Shown: positions 33,776 through 45,809, counted from the stretch's first letter. The stretch is 64,000 nucleotides of DNA from Diphasiastrum complanatum (GCA_029204225.1 CM055098.1:2045106-2109105), one strand, 5' to 3'. Numbers and translations are program-made. The notes: generated by a model from the sequence alone, not told the origin.

Positions 33776-34377
33776 TGTCAAAAATTGAATATTAACATAA
33801 ATATGGCATAATATACTCAAAAATGAAGATATGAGATAAATTATGAAGAGGGCTAGGTCATTTTTTGAGAATATATATCCTAGGTACTTGTCTATCTGTT
33901 TTCCTGACTGGCATTGACATAAGTTTCTAACGTGCTCGAAAACCATTTGTACTCTTTAACCATTAAGTTGGACTTTAGTTGTTGAGGACTATTGTCTATG
34001 AACAAATAGTTCGCGAACTCGATTAATTAATTGTCTGCGCAGTTGCGAATACATCGAACAATTCTCGATTCTTTGTTGACACCTTAGTCAGCCAGAGTGT
34101 AGTCTGCTGTACTACTCTGATAACATTTCATTTGTAGAACACACTTCCTTCAATTCGATAGAGGCCAGATTGTTGTTTTGAATTCATTAACATTATCCAT
34201 TCCAAATATAAGTAATACTGGTTACTTTTTAATGTCTGTCGACAAATAGAATAACATTCGAAACCACCTGCCATAATTACCCCAAAAACATAACTTTCTA
34301 ACGTTGTCCTCTGTGGGAACAATACTTTTCACTACAAAATTTATATTAACCCTGTTGGTATAGCGTGACATATACCA
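33776..34377 (+). repeat. Probable Gypsy D 5' LTR
   Basis: Placed between TGTCAAAAATTG (33776) and ATATACCA (34377), directly before the Gypsy primer site. Its partner LTR is missing, so the left boundary is inferred from the TG and from the end of the neighbouring ORF. Confidence 0.5.
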
Positions 34378-34379
34378 AT

Positions 34380-34396
34380 TTTTGGTGCCGTTGCGG
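34380..34396 (+). other. Gypsy D primer-binding site (tRNA-Asp type)
   Basis: TTGGTGCCGTTGCGGAG resembles TGGCGCCGTTGCCGGGGA, the tRNA-Asp-complementary site of Athila/Tat-type plant Gypsy elements, with one substitution and a small deletion. Confidence 0.7.
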
Positions 34397-34589
34397 AGTA
34401 TAGTTTAGGAAAGTTATAAGAAATCTGAAGATCCATTTCCATCTCTAATATATGTTAGATAGAGAATCGAGATTAGAAAGATACCGAAAGCTTAGAGAGG
34501 AGTTTTTATGAAGACAGAGTGAAAGTACTAGTTGTAGAAATCTAGATGAAATCACTGCTCAGTTACTTGAACTCCTAATTAGCTTCGGT

Positions 34590-36744
34590 ATGGAGGGTCC
34601 TGCTGCACGCTTCACTTCTATCTCTAAAATTAAATATGATTATTTTAAAGGGATCAACTCTGATGATGCAGATAGCTATGTCTCACAATTTGAGTCAATA
34701 GCCAATGCGAATAACGAGGGAATTGACGTAGACAAACTACGAATTTTCCCTGGTCTGCTAAGAAAGCAGACGCGTATCTGATATAGCCAGGTAGAACCAG
34801 GCCGTGTAGGAACCTGGTACCTGTTGAAAGATGCGTTTCTGAACCAGTTCAGAGAGATAGGTTACAAATCTAGAATTCTTGGACGACTGAACAATGTTCA
34901 GAAGAAGAGTAAAGAATCTCTTCGCAAATATACAGGTAAGGTTAAAAACCTCATAGAAAAACTAGCCGGTGTATATCCCATGGATATGCAAATCGAATGG
35001 TTTTTGGCTGGTCTACCACGACAGAGACAGTATCGTCTCAATCCTAAATACTCTCTAATGGTCAAGGATGAACTTAACAAACACCTTAAGGCAAGTATAA
35101 TCTATCCTGTCTTAAGTAGTGAATGGGTTTTACCCATTGTTGTCGTCCCGAAGAAGAAGACTGACAAAATACGAATGTGTCAGGATTTTCGAAAACTCAA
35201 TGCTGCCACTAGGACGGACCATCATCCTTTGCCTTTTAGTGATTCCATCCTAGATCAGGTTGCTTGTCAAGATCATTACAGTTTCTGTGACGGCTTTTTT
35301 GGATATATCAGGTGGGAGTGCAAAAGAAGGATCGCTCAAAGACCACATTCACGACGGATTGGGGCACTTATGCCTACAACAAAATGCCCTTTGGTCTTTG
35401 TAATGCTCCAGCGACTTTTCAGCGAATCATGATGTTAATTTTCGCTGCCTTCTTGAGAACTTTTCTTGAAATATTTATTGATGATTTCTGTGTGTACAGT
35501 GATATAAAGACACACCTACAGAAGCTGAAATTAACATTGCAATGGTGTCGAGATACTGGTTTATCTCTTCCTCCAGAGAAATATTTTTTTGGTATGAAAG
35601 AAGAAATATTGCTCGGACACAAAATATCTAACAGAGGAATAGAAGTCGACAAAGATAAAGTCGAGCTTATAAAGAACCTCATGATACCAACCAATTTGCA
35701 TGAACTAAGAGCTTTCTTAGGACATGTTGGTTATTACAGGAGATTTAATCAAAATCATGCTTCTATTGCTGCCTCTCTTACACATCTACTGAAGAAACAA
35801 GTGGAATACTTGTGGACGAATGAACAGTAGAAAGCATTTGAAGATCTTAAGCAAAGGTTGATCAATGCTCCTATTTTGAGACCACCCAACTGGGCTATTT
35901 CATTTCACAGTTATGTGGATGTTTCTGCATTTGCTATTGGCGTCTCTCTAAGCCAGAAGGACGACCAGAAGAAAGATCATCCCATCTACTATGCGAGTCG
36001 ACAGCTCGGTGCATCAGAGAAAAATTATTCGGCTATAGAAAGGGAAGCACTTGGCATGATTTTCACTGTTAAAAAATTTCGGCATTATTTGTTGGGATAT
36101 GCATTTATTTTTCATGTGGATCATTATGCTCTTAAGTATCTTGTACCAGATCTATCAGGATGAATTGCTCGATGGGTTCTACTTCTGCAAGAATTCACTT
36201 ATCAAGTAGAGCTTCGTCAAGGAAAGTATCATACAAATGTTGATTATCTATCACAACTCAACACTGGAAAAATTGAAGATCCTATCAATGATGATTTTCC
36301 AGACGAACATTTATTCGAGATTTCATCTACAAATTCGTTATATTCCAATATCATTACTTATCTCAAGAATCAGATATATCCGGATGGTTATGATTTGGAG
36401 CAAAAGATAGTTTTTCAATATAAGGTAGCACCTTATACAATTATTAACAATGTTCTGTACAAGCTTCGTGCAGATCATCAGCTTCGAAGATGTCTCGAAT
36501 CCGAAGACATTAAAAAGGTCGTTAAAGCCTTACACTCAGAAGATGCTGGTGGACATTTTGCTTTAAAGAACACAGTTAATAAGTTATTGACTGCCAAGTA
36601 TTAGTGGCCGACAATGTTCAAGGATGTATCAAACTTTATTCGTTCATGTGATCCATGCCAAAGATCTGGTAAGCCTACAAAATCAATGAATTGGCCGTTG
36701 ACACCAATCCTTCCTCTTGCACCATTCGAGAAGTGGGGGATTGA
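34590..36744 (+). pseudogene. Gypsy D gag-pol, truncated in integrase
   Basis: gag: FKGINSDDADSYVSQFESIA and LKDAFLNQFREIGYKSR with NLIEKLAGVYPMD (Retrotrans_gag). A deletion removes zinc knuckle and protease and joins gag to RT: SSEWVLPIVVVPKKKTDKIR, QDFRKLNAATRTDHHPLPF, YNKMPFGLCNAPATFQRIMM and EIFIDDFCVYSD (active site FIDD for the usual Y-x-DD), LLGHKISNRGIEVDKDKVE, LRAFLGHVGYYRRF. RNase H: AISFHSYVDVSAFAIGVSLS, SAIEREALGMIFTVKKFRHY. Integrase zinc region: HSEDAGGHFALKNT, SCDPCQRSGKPTKS, then core start EKWGIDF, where D is cut and Copia B LTR sequence begins. Stops at about 34779, 35828, 36161 and 36602, and a shift near 35310. Confidence 0.88.
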
Positions 36745-36859
36745 CTTTACTAAGCCAAAAGAGCTGAATTCATCTTTGGCATTTTTAGGACCCATATTGA
36801 CAACATTAGATAGATTTTTCAATATTTTGACACTCCTAAAAATGTATCTAATGTGGATC

Positions 36860-38120
36860 AAGCATTGATCTTGAGATAAGACCAAGATTAGACCTATGCT
36901 TTAAGAAGGCACTTTTGCAAAGTGGTTTTGTGAGAAGATCAGCAATACATGAAGATGTGTCCACATGTTCTAAGTTGATTTCACCTCCAATGAGCTTTTC
37001 CCTTACAAAATGGTGTGCCACTTCTATATGCTTGCTTGTTGCATGAAAAATAGGATCGCTTGCAAGAGCTTGTGCCGATATGTTGTCACATTTGATCAAA
37101 GGAATATCATCCTCTTTGATGCACTTTAGCTCCATGATTAACCTCTTGATCCAAAGCACCTCTTTAGTTGTTGTGGTGAGTGCTTTGTACTCAGCCTCAC
37201 AAGATGATAGAGATATGGTATCTTGCTTCTTTGAAAGCCAAGACACAAAATTGCCTCCAAGAAAGATAGTATATGCATTAATGGACTTTTGATCCATTTT
37301 ATCACTTGCAAAATTGGAATCCGAATAGCCAACAATGGTTAGATCTTCATTCTTGTACAATAAACCATAATCTTGAGTAGAAGATACATATCTTAGAACT
37401 CTCTTGGCCATCTTCCAATGTTGGATGTTAGGATCTTGCATAAATTGACTCAATTTGTGCACACAATAGCTCAAATCGGGTCTAGTGATAGTAAGCCAAA
37501 TTAAAGAGCCTATAAGACTCCTATAAAGTGTGATGTCCTCAAAGGATCTTTCATCACCTTTAATAGGATATTTTACATGTTGCTCCATGGGAGTATCTAT
37601 GCCTTTACAACTTTGCATATTGAATTTTCTCAACATAGAAAAGACATATCTAGATTGACAAATAAAAGCATACTCTTCATGAAAATCAATCTCAAGGCCC
37701 AAAATGTAATGGATCTCTCCTAGATCTTGCATTTTAAACTCTTTTCCTAATGCATCTTTGGTTTCTTGAACTAGCATCAAACAACTTCCACTAAGAATAA
37801 TGTCATCTACATAGATTAGGACTACCATCAAATTTTAAGTACATAGAAGGATCATAGTCACTAAGCACAAATCCTAATGAAAGTAGAAAGTTGTTGAGTC
37901 TTGAATACCATGATCTAGGTGCTTGCTTTAAGCCATAAAGACTTTTAAATAGCAAACACCTTAGATTTATCTTTGATAAATCCTTGAGGCTGTTCCATGT
38001 ATATCTCCTCCTCAAGATAGCCATTCAAAAAAGCGTTGGAGACATCAAGTTGAAACAGTTTCCACTTAAAAAATAAGGCAAGAGAGATTATGATTCTTCT
38101 ATGCCATAGTTCCTCCAAAG
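36860..38120 (-). pseudogene. Copia B reverse transcriptase and RNase H
   Basis: On the minus strand the protease end ELWHRR runs in frame straight into RT IIISLALFFKWKLFQLDV, so integrase and RT fingers are missing. SNAFLNGYLEEEIYMEQPQG, KSLYGLKQAPRSWYSRLNN, a frameshift near 37830, then VVLIYVDDIILSG with catalytic YVDD, DLGEIHYILGLEIDF and DERSFEDITLYRSLIG. RNase H is intact: YSDSNFASDKMDQKS, LSSCEAEYKALTT, IKCDNISAQALASD, ending SRSMLDPH. The 327-codon RT-RNase H frame has no stop. Confidence 0.88.
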
Positions 38121-39455
38121 ACATATGAGTAGCAAAAGCACTATCACAAGCGTTAGCATACTCTTTGGGATCAAGCTTGTAGATTCCACCATATCTAGAC
38201 CCAAATGCAAGGATCTCATCATGCTTCTTGATTGTAAATGTATCAACATTGAAATTCACATCTAGTCCACTATCAAACAATTGCCCAACACTAATAAGAA
38301 TTTTTGTTAACTTGGGAACAAAAAGTACATTAGACAAAGAAATAAATTTTGATGAAGAAAGCTTTAAGGGAATGGTCCCTATGCCTTCAATAGCACACTC
38401 ATGATCATTTGCTGTGTAGATGGACTTCTTGGCTCCTTCATAAGGTGACATGGATGAAAAAGAATACTTGGAGCTACACATATGTGAGTAAGCTCCACTG
38501 TCGATATACCACAAACCATCCTTCTTGAAAGGTGATGAAGAAAAACTCGAGACCATAAGAGATCCCTCTCCATCACTTGCATGAGCATCTTCCTTCTCTT
38601 CAGTAGAAATGTTGGCTTGCTTGAATTGATTCTTCTTCTTGAAGCGATTGGTGGCATAATGCCCCTTCTTGCCAAAAAAGAAACACTTGATGTTTTTCTT
38701 CTTCTTCTTGGATGTGAAAGCTTGAGAGGACTCATCCTCATCTCCTTTCTCCTTGGAAATAAGATTGTTCTTGCTTGAAGAGGATTTATGTGATTCTTAG
38801 TTCTTGTCTTGTGCTTGTCTTTGGTAAAGAGAGCTTTACCATCAATGTTGAGAGACAGTCTCTCCATTTTTAAGAGTTTATACTCTTGTCTTGATTCTTC
38901 AGAAATGAGCACACTTTGGAGTGCTTCGAAACTTGGTACCTCCTCCTTAATGGCATAACTTTGATCAAGATTGTCATATTTCTCCTTTAACCCATTAAGT
39001 ATGACTTGAACAAGTTCATTTTGGTTGATGGAGTCTCCTATGCATGACAATTCTCTATGGAGGTCTTTAACTCTCATTACATAAGCTGAAGCACATTCAT
39101 CACTTCTCTGTACACTTTGAAAAATTTGGTTTCTTAGTGTTAGAAGTCTAGAAGTATTCTTTGCCTCATAGATAGACTTGAGAGTATCCCAAGCATCTTT
39201 GGTATTAGTACAGGCACCAATTTCTCTTAAGATGTCATTTGAGACAATCATCTTAAAATAATGCAGAGCCATCCTGGCTCTCTTTTTGTACTTTGGAATT
39301 TCTTGAGCAATTTGTGGTTCTTCTTCAATGCCAAGTACAATATCCATCACATCTTGTAGTATTAAGACAGATTCCATTCTAACCTTCCAAATTGAGTAGC
39401 TGGAGGTTGGCAATCTTTCACTTGCTTCTAATAGAAAGACACCCATTGAAGTCAT
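38121..39455 (-). pseudogene. Copia B gag and protease
   Basis: gag starts MTSMGVFLLEASERLPTSS at 39455 and is open for about 215 codons (SIWKVRMES, REIGACTNTKDAWDTLKSI, NGLKEKYDNLDQSYAIKE) before a frameshift near 38795. The zinc knuckle has lost two of its ligands (CFFFGKKGHYATNRF for CxxC...C). Protease shows WYIDSGAYSHM with catalytic Asp, LFVPKLTKILISVGQLFDSG and LEELWHRR. It preserves the gag start that is inverted in N2. Confidence 0.85.
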
Positions 39456-40189
39456 AAAGAATTATGGAGATAAGAAAAGATGGATAAAAGAATTGCTTAT
39501 CTTCTCACTATAGGGACCAATCAAGGGTACGAAACCAAATCATATGTATGACTTAGCAAAAAATTGTGAGATAGATCTCACTAGCTTGACAATCTCTCTT
39601 TGAACCATCAAAAAAGATGAGGTATGGCAAAAGTTATGGTTCTCTGAATTTCACACGTGTGAAATATTCCAAAAATGTCAAATTGGCTCAAATACAATCT
39701 ATTTGTATGAAACAATTTGTCTAGAACCTATAAATCTTGTCTAAATCACATATAGATGAGATTGGTCAACTTCTGGATGATTTTTGTGATCATTCAAGCA
39801 ATAAATGACATGTACTCACGATTTGCCATAGGTCTAGGCGCACTACCTACGACTCTTCAAAAGCTTATAACTTATGATTGGCTTATCCAACTATCATGAT
39901 TCAAATTGCATCAGATTCTACACAGTTCTAGCTTTCTAGTGGGCTAATTTGCTTAAAATTTTGATCTGAGTTGAGAGAGAACCACCAAACTAAAAATGGG
40001 CGGATGTCACACGTGCCAGCACCTGAAATTCCGTACAGTACCTGATTTGGCCCATTCAATGTGGTTGAAGTTCAGAATCACAAGAAAACTGCAAACTAGC
40101 TAGAAGGTAGAATCTAGACAATTCCTAGCTTGAGATCTGATCAAATCTGCAAACTTTTTGATTAGATTTGCTTGTAAGCTATGATACCA

Positions 40190-40587
40190 TGCTGAATTCA
40201 CACGTGTGGGATGCCCTACACATGTATTTTTTATCTCCTAAGCACAATAACACCATAAAGATCAGACTAGCATTGGTTGTCAAGAGGAAAGTTGATCATA
40301 CAAGCAATATTATTGTGTTACAAGCATGATCTGTCAACAAAACATAAGACTAAGCATCATAAATGCCTCTACTCGGCTAGAGAGAGAAAGTAGCAAGTAA
40401 AAAACTCGTGGAGAGAGAGAGGGCACAAAGAGCTTGTTTCCAAATTTGCATTACACACAAATTTCATCATCTTCTCACTGAGAGTACATCACATATATAT
40501 AGATCCATGGACTCTTCTCCTACTTTGAGTTGAATTGGAGTTGTGGATCCACCTCTCAAGCTATCTAGACTTATCCAAGCCACCTCA
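40190..40587 (-). repeat. Copia B 5' LTR, truncated
   Basis: Matches the distal 398 bp of the N2 LTR, including CACACGTGTG at 40199-40208 and ATATATATAG near 40495. Similarity stops at CCACCTCA; N2 continues CTATGTC while here ATTTATAAC begins. Confidence 0.9.
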
Positions 40588-41672
40588 ATTTATAACACTC
40601 TAAAGTTCCATCTCAGTGAGACCAAGACATAGAGAAGCTTGCGAGAGTTAGCTCACTAGTGCCTTTGTGAGAGTTCCCAGTGGAAAAAATATGGGAAAAT
40701 ACCAAAGAACCCTCGTAGACACTAAAATTTTGAGTTCTAGTGGGCAACAACCTTCGCAGAGAATTCTGAAGTTCCATCTCAGTGAGACCAAGACATAGAA
40801 GAGTCTGCGAGAGTTAGTTTGATTCCAGTGAGCAAAAAATTGGGTTTAAGTGTTAAAAAATCACTAAAAGGTGACGATCCAGCAAATCCTTCCAAAGAGA
40901 ACTCTCGTAGACCATAAAAAATATCGTCAAAAAACACTCTAAAAGAACACTTTTTTCATGATTTTTGGAGATCCCCTGGGAAATAGGTCTTTGAGACTTG
41001 GATAGTCACTAGATCTGACCCATATTATGAAAATCTCTGTGAGAGTTACTGATGGAAAAAACATCATTTTTAAATGTATGTGAGGGTTCCAAGAAGCAAA
41101 ATATTCAGAACCTTCGCAGAGCATCAAGATCATCAAACCAACCTTTGCAAGGGGCATAAATGGAATCAAAACAATGAAATTAGTCTGTCTACATGGTCTG
41201 ATCTTGAAAATCCAGCCACAGGAGCAAGTTGTGTAAGCATTCACTTCTTGCGAGGATTGAACCCTCAGAAACTGCCTGAACCCTCGCAGGGCAGTCAAAT
41301 CACCTTCTGAACTCTTGCAGACTTCTTTGAGGTCTTAGAATTTTGTGAAGGTCCTTGCCAAAATATGGGTGGAATTGAACAAGGAAAAGTGGATTTTACC
41401 TAATACGCACTCTAAATTTCGCTATATAAGGGCTAAATTCAAGTCGTCTGTCACCTTTCCTAGCGAAGCTCTACTCAAATTTCGACCAAATTTTCCAAGT
41501 TCTCCAAATGTGACCAAACTTCATACAAGCCATCATCTGCATACTATGAACCCAAAACTGCACTTTGAACTACTGTTACTACCATCCAACTCTTGTTATC
41601 CACTGTTTCCATCACTTTTTACCTTTTCCACCATTTTTTCTACTTTTTTGCACTTTAACTATCACTGCCAAC
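40588..41672 (+). promoter_or_regulatory. X4 upstream region with TATA box
   Basis: Homologous in reverse orientation to the X1-X3 upstream regions. TATA at 41423-41430 (TATATAAGGGC), 250 bp before the X4 ATG. An internal repeat starting AAGTTCCATCTCAGTGAGAC occurs at 40603 and 40769 (166 bp apart). Dense in GCGAGAGTT, CCTTCGCAG and CCCTCGCAG motifs. The upstream end is cut at the Copia B LTR. Confidence 0.6.
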
Positions 41673-42035
41673 ATGGCCTCCTCACCTTCTGATGACTTTG
41701 GCACCAAGCAGGGGATCCAACGTGAGATACCCTCAGCCACCCATATTTGGCCTTTGCCTTCTGAAGCCCTAATTAAACCATGGCTCTATGTTGCTGGCTC
41801 ATTTCTTAAAGCAATGGATTTTTACCCAATGCTTTTCAGCTCTGACATCAACCTGGGCCTCGCCCTTCACGCTTACGCCACCTGGGACATGCCGAAGTCG
41901 CATTTCCACTTTTTGTACCAGGGTACACCATGTACAAGGTATGGATTAATGCGGACTCGATGGTCATTGTCGACATTATGTCCGGTGACCGCCAGCCCAT
42001 CTCTCATCGTCAGGCAAAAGCCCAGATAAACCTCA
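41673..42035 (+). pseudogene. Module X4: X ORF fused in frame to Copia F gag
   Basis: Starts MASSPSDDFGTKQGIQREIP. It keeps Gln at the position that is TAG in X2 and X3. LALHAYATWDMPKSHFHFLY is followed by a frameshift near 41930, then VWINADSM and GDRQPISHRQAKAQI, directly continued by NLTSTNYSTLKVRIES of Copia gag without a stop. The join replaces the first 15 or so gag residues. Apart from the frameshift, the chimeric frame is open. Confidence 0.7.
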
Positions 42036-42189
42036 CCTCTACAAATTATAGTACATTGAAAGTGAGGATAGAATCAATTCTTGTACTTCAAGATCTAATA
42101 GATATAGTGAATGGGAATGAGGAGGAACCAAATAATCCTCAAGAAATTCCCAAATTCCAGAAAAGAGCAAGAGTTTCTCTTCATGTTTT
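42031..42189 (+). pseudogene. Copia F gag, first part (before E insertion)
   Basis: STNYSTLKVRIESILVLQDL, EEEPNNPQEIPKFQKRARVS then LHV at the E insertion point. The frame resumes after E at 46607 as LKLNVSNEVLREISSCV, once one copy of the duplicated GTTTT is ignored. Confidence 0.9.
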
Positions 42190-43021
42190 TGTGCAAAAAG
42201 TACAAAAAGGACCAAGAGTGGATCCTAACCTGATCCTCAAGAGGGATTGGTTGTCAGATTACTTGATCTATCAATCTACTTCAGATTAAGATCAATCTAG
42301 ATCAATTCTAGACACAAAATCCTAACAAAAACAATCATTAATTGAAGGTAAGCGTACTTTATGGTTTCACACGTGTGAAACACTGTCTGAGTATGGACTC
42401 CAACCTGAAAATCAAGTATACATTGATAGAACCTCAAAACAATCAAAACAAATGTAGACAAATGGAGAGAATCACTCAAAATTGCTTCCAAAACCAAGAT
42501 TGGTGTCTCCCATTGATTATGGCCAAATGTGGCTCTATATATACAATAAGTGAGAGCTCGTGGTACTGATCATCCCTCTGATCCCACATGTGTGAAGGTG
42601 CTTTGTCATATGATGATTCATCATGCAAAATTGACACTTGGACAAAACCATCTATTTTGAGCACTTTTGGTCCATTTGCCTTCTATATGGAGATCTACTT
42701 GGAAATCTTCTATAATTCAAAATTCGCCTACCTCAGCTTATTCCACACATGTGAGTTGTCCTCTACACATGGGATATGACACCTAACCAAAGGATGTGGC
42801 TCATGCAATCAATAGATTGATGCCATGTGTCATATGTCTAGAAAACTAGTTTTTGGCCTTTTAAGCCACTAGAACTTGAATTAAATCATATGTACATCCT
42901 ATATGATTATGGTACATGACAAGTACACTAGTTTCACACATGAAAACAAGCTCCACACATGTGTGTTCATCTATATACAAGATTTTTGGCCTCTACCAAG
43001 CTTATTTTTGCATTTTTCACA
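42190..43021 (-). repeat. E 3' LTR
   Basis: 832 bp. Retains a TATATATA stretch at 42536-42543 and CACACGTGTG at 42368-42377. The purine tract (minus GAGGAG) lies directly outside its end at 43022. Confidence 0.92.
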
Positions 43022-43161
43022 CTCCTCCTCAAAAATCTAGCTTGGTAAATCTAGCTTGATGGAAAACATGATGATCTTGAAATTGACTCCATGGGCTGAA
43101 TTGGTCTTTGCTAGTTCAAAAGGTGTGAAGATCAGCCAATGAGCTTGATGTTGATCTGAAA

Positions 43162-44382
43162 TCACCATATCCATGATAGTGCTTCTTTGATGTTGACATC
43201 TTTGATGAGCTTGAGAGCTTTGCACCATCCTAGCACCTCCAAAATTGATTCCTTCCAATTTTCATGTAGATGCTTGACTTTGAGGCTTGCTCCTTCTTCA
43301 TGTGCATGCTCCTCTTTGATGGAAATCTGAGACCTCCATGTCTCATAATGATCACAACAAGTATGACCATTCAATATGCACTTCCTATGATTATCAAGAT
43401 TACTTATGCTAGAAACATAAGTCCAAAAATCACCACAAGTTGGCATGATTTTTCCAATATTGAAATCAAAAGGTATTTCCATCTCAATAAGGCTAACTAC
43501 TTGCTTATGGATATAAGTGTCCACTTTGGATGCTTCACTTATTCTCATAAGAAGTTTACAACTTGCCCTTAAGATTGAAAACTTACAATTTTCATCTTTA
43601 TGAATGAACACATCATTCATGATCTTGTTGAAACCAAAAGAATCTAAATTATGATGACATTTCCATTTCCTTGACTTCATATCTAATGTAAGTTTACAAG
43701 GAAAACATGTTTTGCTATCTTTTAAGGCATCACACTCAACTAGTATTGCCTTAATCCACCTTTGAGATACAAAAATCCCTTCAAAGTGAAATAGATCTTC
43801 ATAAGTTGACATGAGAGCATATATGAAACTATTTTCATTTTGTGAGCGCTCCTCCTTATTCTTGATTGATTGCTCTTGGATTTTGAACTTATCTAAAGTT
43901 CCAAGCAAAATACTTTTCAAGGACATGAAATAAATCCAAGTTACTTTCATGAAAGTGACATCTATCTTTGCATCTTGAACCAAACAATGCACTTCCAAAT
44001 GAAAAATTTCAAAAGATTTGACATGTGTTGTGATGGACTCTTGAAGACAAATCTTGCAAGTCCTTGTGAGACTCCAAGCCTCATTCACCTTTCCACAAAG
44101 GAAACACCTTCCCTTGGACTTGTCCTTCTTGTATTTGCATTTCAAACTTGAAGCTCCATCCTTCACCTCGGCCCCCTTGCTTTGGTTCTCCTTGGATGGA
44201 TTGGTCTTCTTTTTGTAGCATCTTGAGAAAATATATCTTCCCTTGACACAAAGGTTGCACTTAGGATCCTTTCTTTCCTTCAATAGGATGCCACTTATTG
44301 ATGCCATGTGAATAAAAACCTGTGATATGATTCTACAAATGTAATTTGCGACTTTCAAGAGACTAGATTTGAACATCCTCAA
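43162..44382 (-). CDS. E ORF: degenerate zinc knuckles plus unrecognised protein
   Basis: 406 codons open on the minus strand; a start at the internal Met in MASISGILLKER is also possible. The N-terminal third has two zinc-knuckle-like segments: CNLCVKGRYIFSRC (His replaced by Tyr) and CFLCGK, which lacks the remaining ligands, separated by Lys-rich sequence similar to H gag (DGASS...KKDKSK). The remaining 270 residues match nothing I know (for example FHLEVHCLVQDAKIDVTF, EMEIPFDFNIGKIMPTCGD). As in N3, the unknown segment replaces protease to RNase H. It could encode an accessory protein or be a chance open frame in filler sequence. Base composition is like the rest of E. Confidence 0.5.
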   Translation of the reverse strand: MRMFKSSLLKVANYICRIISQVFIHMASISGILLKERKDPKCNLCVKGRYIFSRCYKKKTNPSKENQSKGAEVKDGASSLKCKYKKDKSKGRCFLCGKVNEAWSLTRTCKICLQESITTHVKSFEIFHLEVHCLVQDAKIDVTFMKVTWIYFMSLKSILLGTLDKFKIQEQSIKNKEERSQNENSFIYALMSTYEDLFHFEGIFVSQRWIKAILVECDALKDSKTCFPCKLTLDMKSRKWKCHHNLDSFGFNKIMNDVFIHKDENCKFSILRASCKLLMRISEASKVDTYIHKQVVSLIEMEIPFDFNIGKIMPTCGDFWTYVSSISNLDNHRKCILNGHTCCDHYETWRSQISIKEEHAHEEGASLKVKHLHENWKESILEVLGWCKALKLIKDVNIKEALSWIW

Positions 44383-45809
44383 TAATCTAGAATGATCTAC
44401 AAAAGATCTAGCTCACAAACCTAAGAATCAATCTTCACACTAATAACTAGTCACTTGGAAACTTTTCTTTGATCACTAAGACAAAAGCACACAATATTTG
44501 AATCAAATCACAAAAGAAATCAGATCCAATCTCCTATTAGAATCATCAAATACCAATGACTCACTCTTGACCCAAATAATCTCAAACTTGAGATTTAGAA
44601 TGAATTTGATTTGATTTGACAACAAACTATACCACCAATTTTTCACAAAGCTTAAAAAATTAGACAACTAGAGATTCACAAAGATCTCAACCATGCATGA
44701 ATACTCAAATATGGACTCCTCCTCATTCTAGACTTCCAATGGGATCTCAAATTGACCCTCACACTCCCACAAAGAAAGTTGAATAGAACTAATTTGAGTT
44801 TCATACATACTATGTCAATTTTTGCTCAATAAATTGATTCAATCACCCCTATTGGATTCCACCAATTACTCTACCTCCTCTTAAGACTTGGAATGAAATT
44901 CAAAATCAAAGGTTGTGATTTTTCTCACTAAGATATTGTGCTTCAAAGAGCTAATGCCACTTAGAAAGATTTGATCACCTGGGAAGAGACGAACTCTCCA
45001 CCAATAACAACACAAAATGAGCTTCTAGATCTTGCCTTCTACAAAGGAAGGAACTCTTAGAAAATTGGATCATTTGCCATAGACACCTTAATGACTCTTT
45101 TCAAACCTTACAATCACTCAAACAAATTGAGTAGGGTTGAGCAATGTGACTTGGATCTCAATCTCTTTTCTAGAACTCTCAATTTAAGCCAATCTATGTC
45201 AAATTCTACAAAAGATTTGAATAGATGCTCTATATGCACTAGAAACTCTCAAAGGTTTCACTTGGAGGACAGATCCAAGAATGTTTTCTAGAAAATTGAT
45301 GTTTCTAAACTTGACCCTATCACTCTTGAACAAATCTAGAGTGATGGTACAATGGATTACAACCTCTCACCTTGCATATCACTCCTTAATCTATGATTTT
45401 TAGCAAAATCTCTCTCAACTTCAACATGCACTCAAAAAATAAGAGCTAATTAATTAATGCACCTAATTCAAGCTTCAAATTTAATTTCTTGACTGATCTA
45501 ATCCAAGAACTAATCAAGGGATTGGATTCTCTATAGAAAATGCTTGATTTTGCACCAAAAATCACTCAAATTGGGTATGTGAGTCAAATTCTACAAATTT
45601 TTGAAATTTCTCAGTCAAAATCGGAGATGTACAGCCTCACACGTGTGAAAAGGGTTTGTACAACCCACAACAAGATCTGGACCAAAAATTTTGAGGATAG
45701 CTATCAAATCCAACTCGCTACACAAAATTTGACTAGTTTCCAAAAAATTGCTAATTTTGGCTTTGATTTGGATTAACCCTATCAATTTCAACAAAACCTC
45801 TTGTACTAG
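44383..45809 (-). other. E internal leader, no gene seen
   Basis: About 1.4 kb between the 5' primer site and the E ORF, read on the minus strand. No long frame and no gag domain, so most of gag is absent or decayed. It contains CACACGTGTG at 45638-45647. Confidence 0.5.

Larger units (their letters stand above)
36745..40587 (-). mobile_element. Copia B: deleted Copia element, minus strand
   Basis: Same family as N2. Its 3' LTR keeps only the first 88 bp (36745-36832) and is fused to antisense Gypsy D. Its 5' LTR keeps only the last 398 bp (40190-40587) and is fused to module X4. The primer site (minus TGGTATCATA) follows at 40180-40189 with changes near its end. Internal parts: leader, gag, protease, then a direct jump to RT, then RNase H. 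No target duplication is possible to see. Confidence 0.88.

Noticed and set aside
36734-40590. Copia B as a simple insertion into Gypsy D
   Set aside because: Copia B's LTRs are truncated at both ends and Gypsy D does not resume on the other side; the joins are illegitimate or template-switch junctions.
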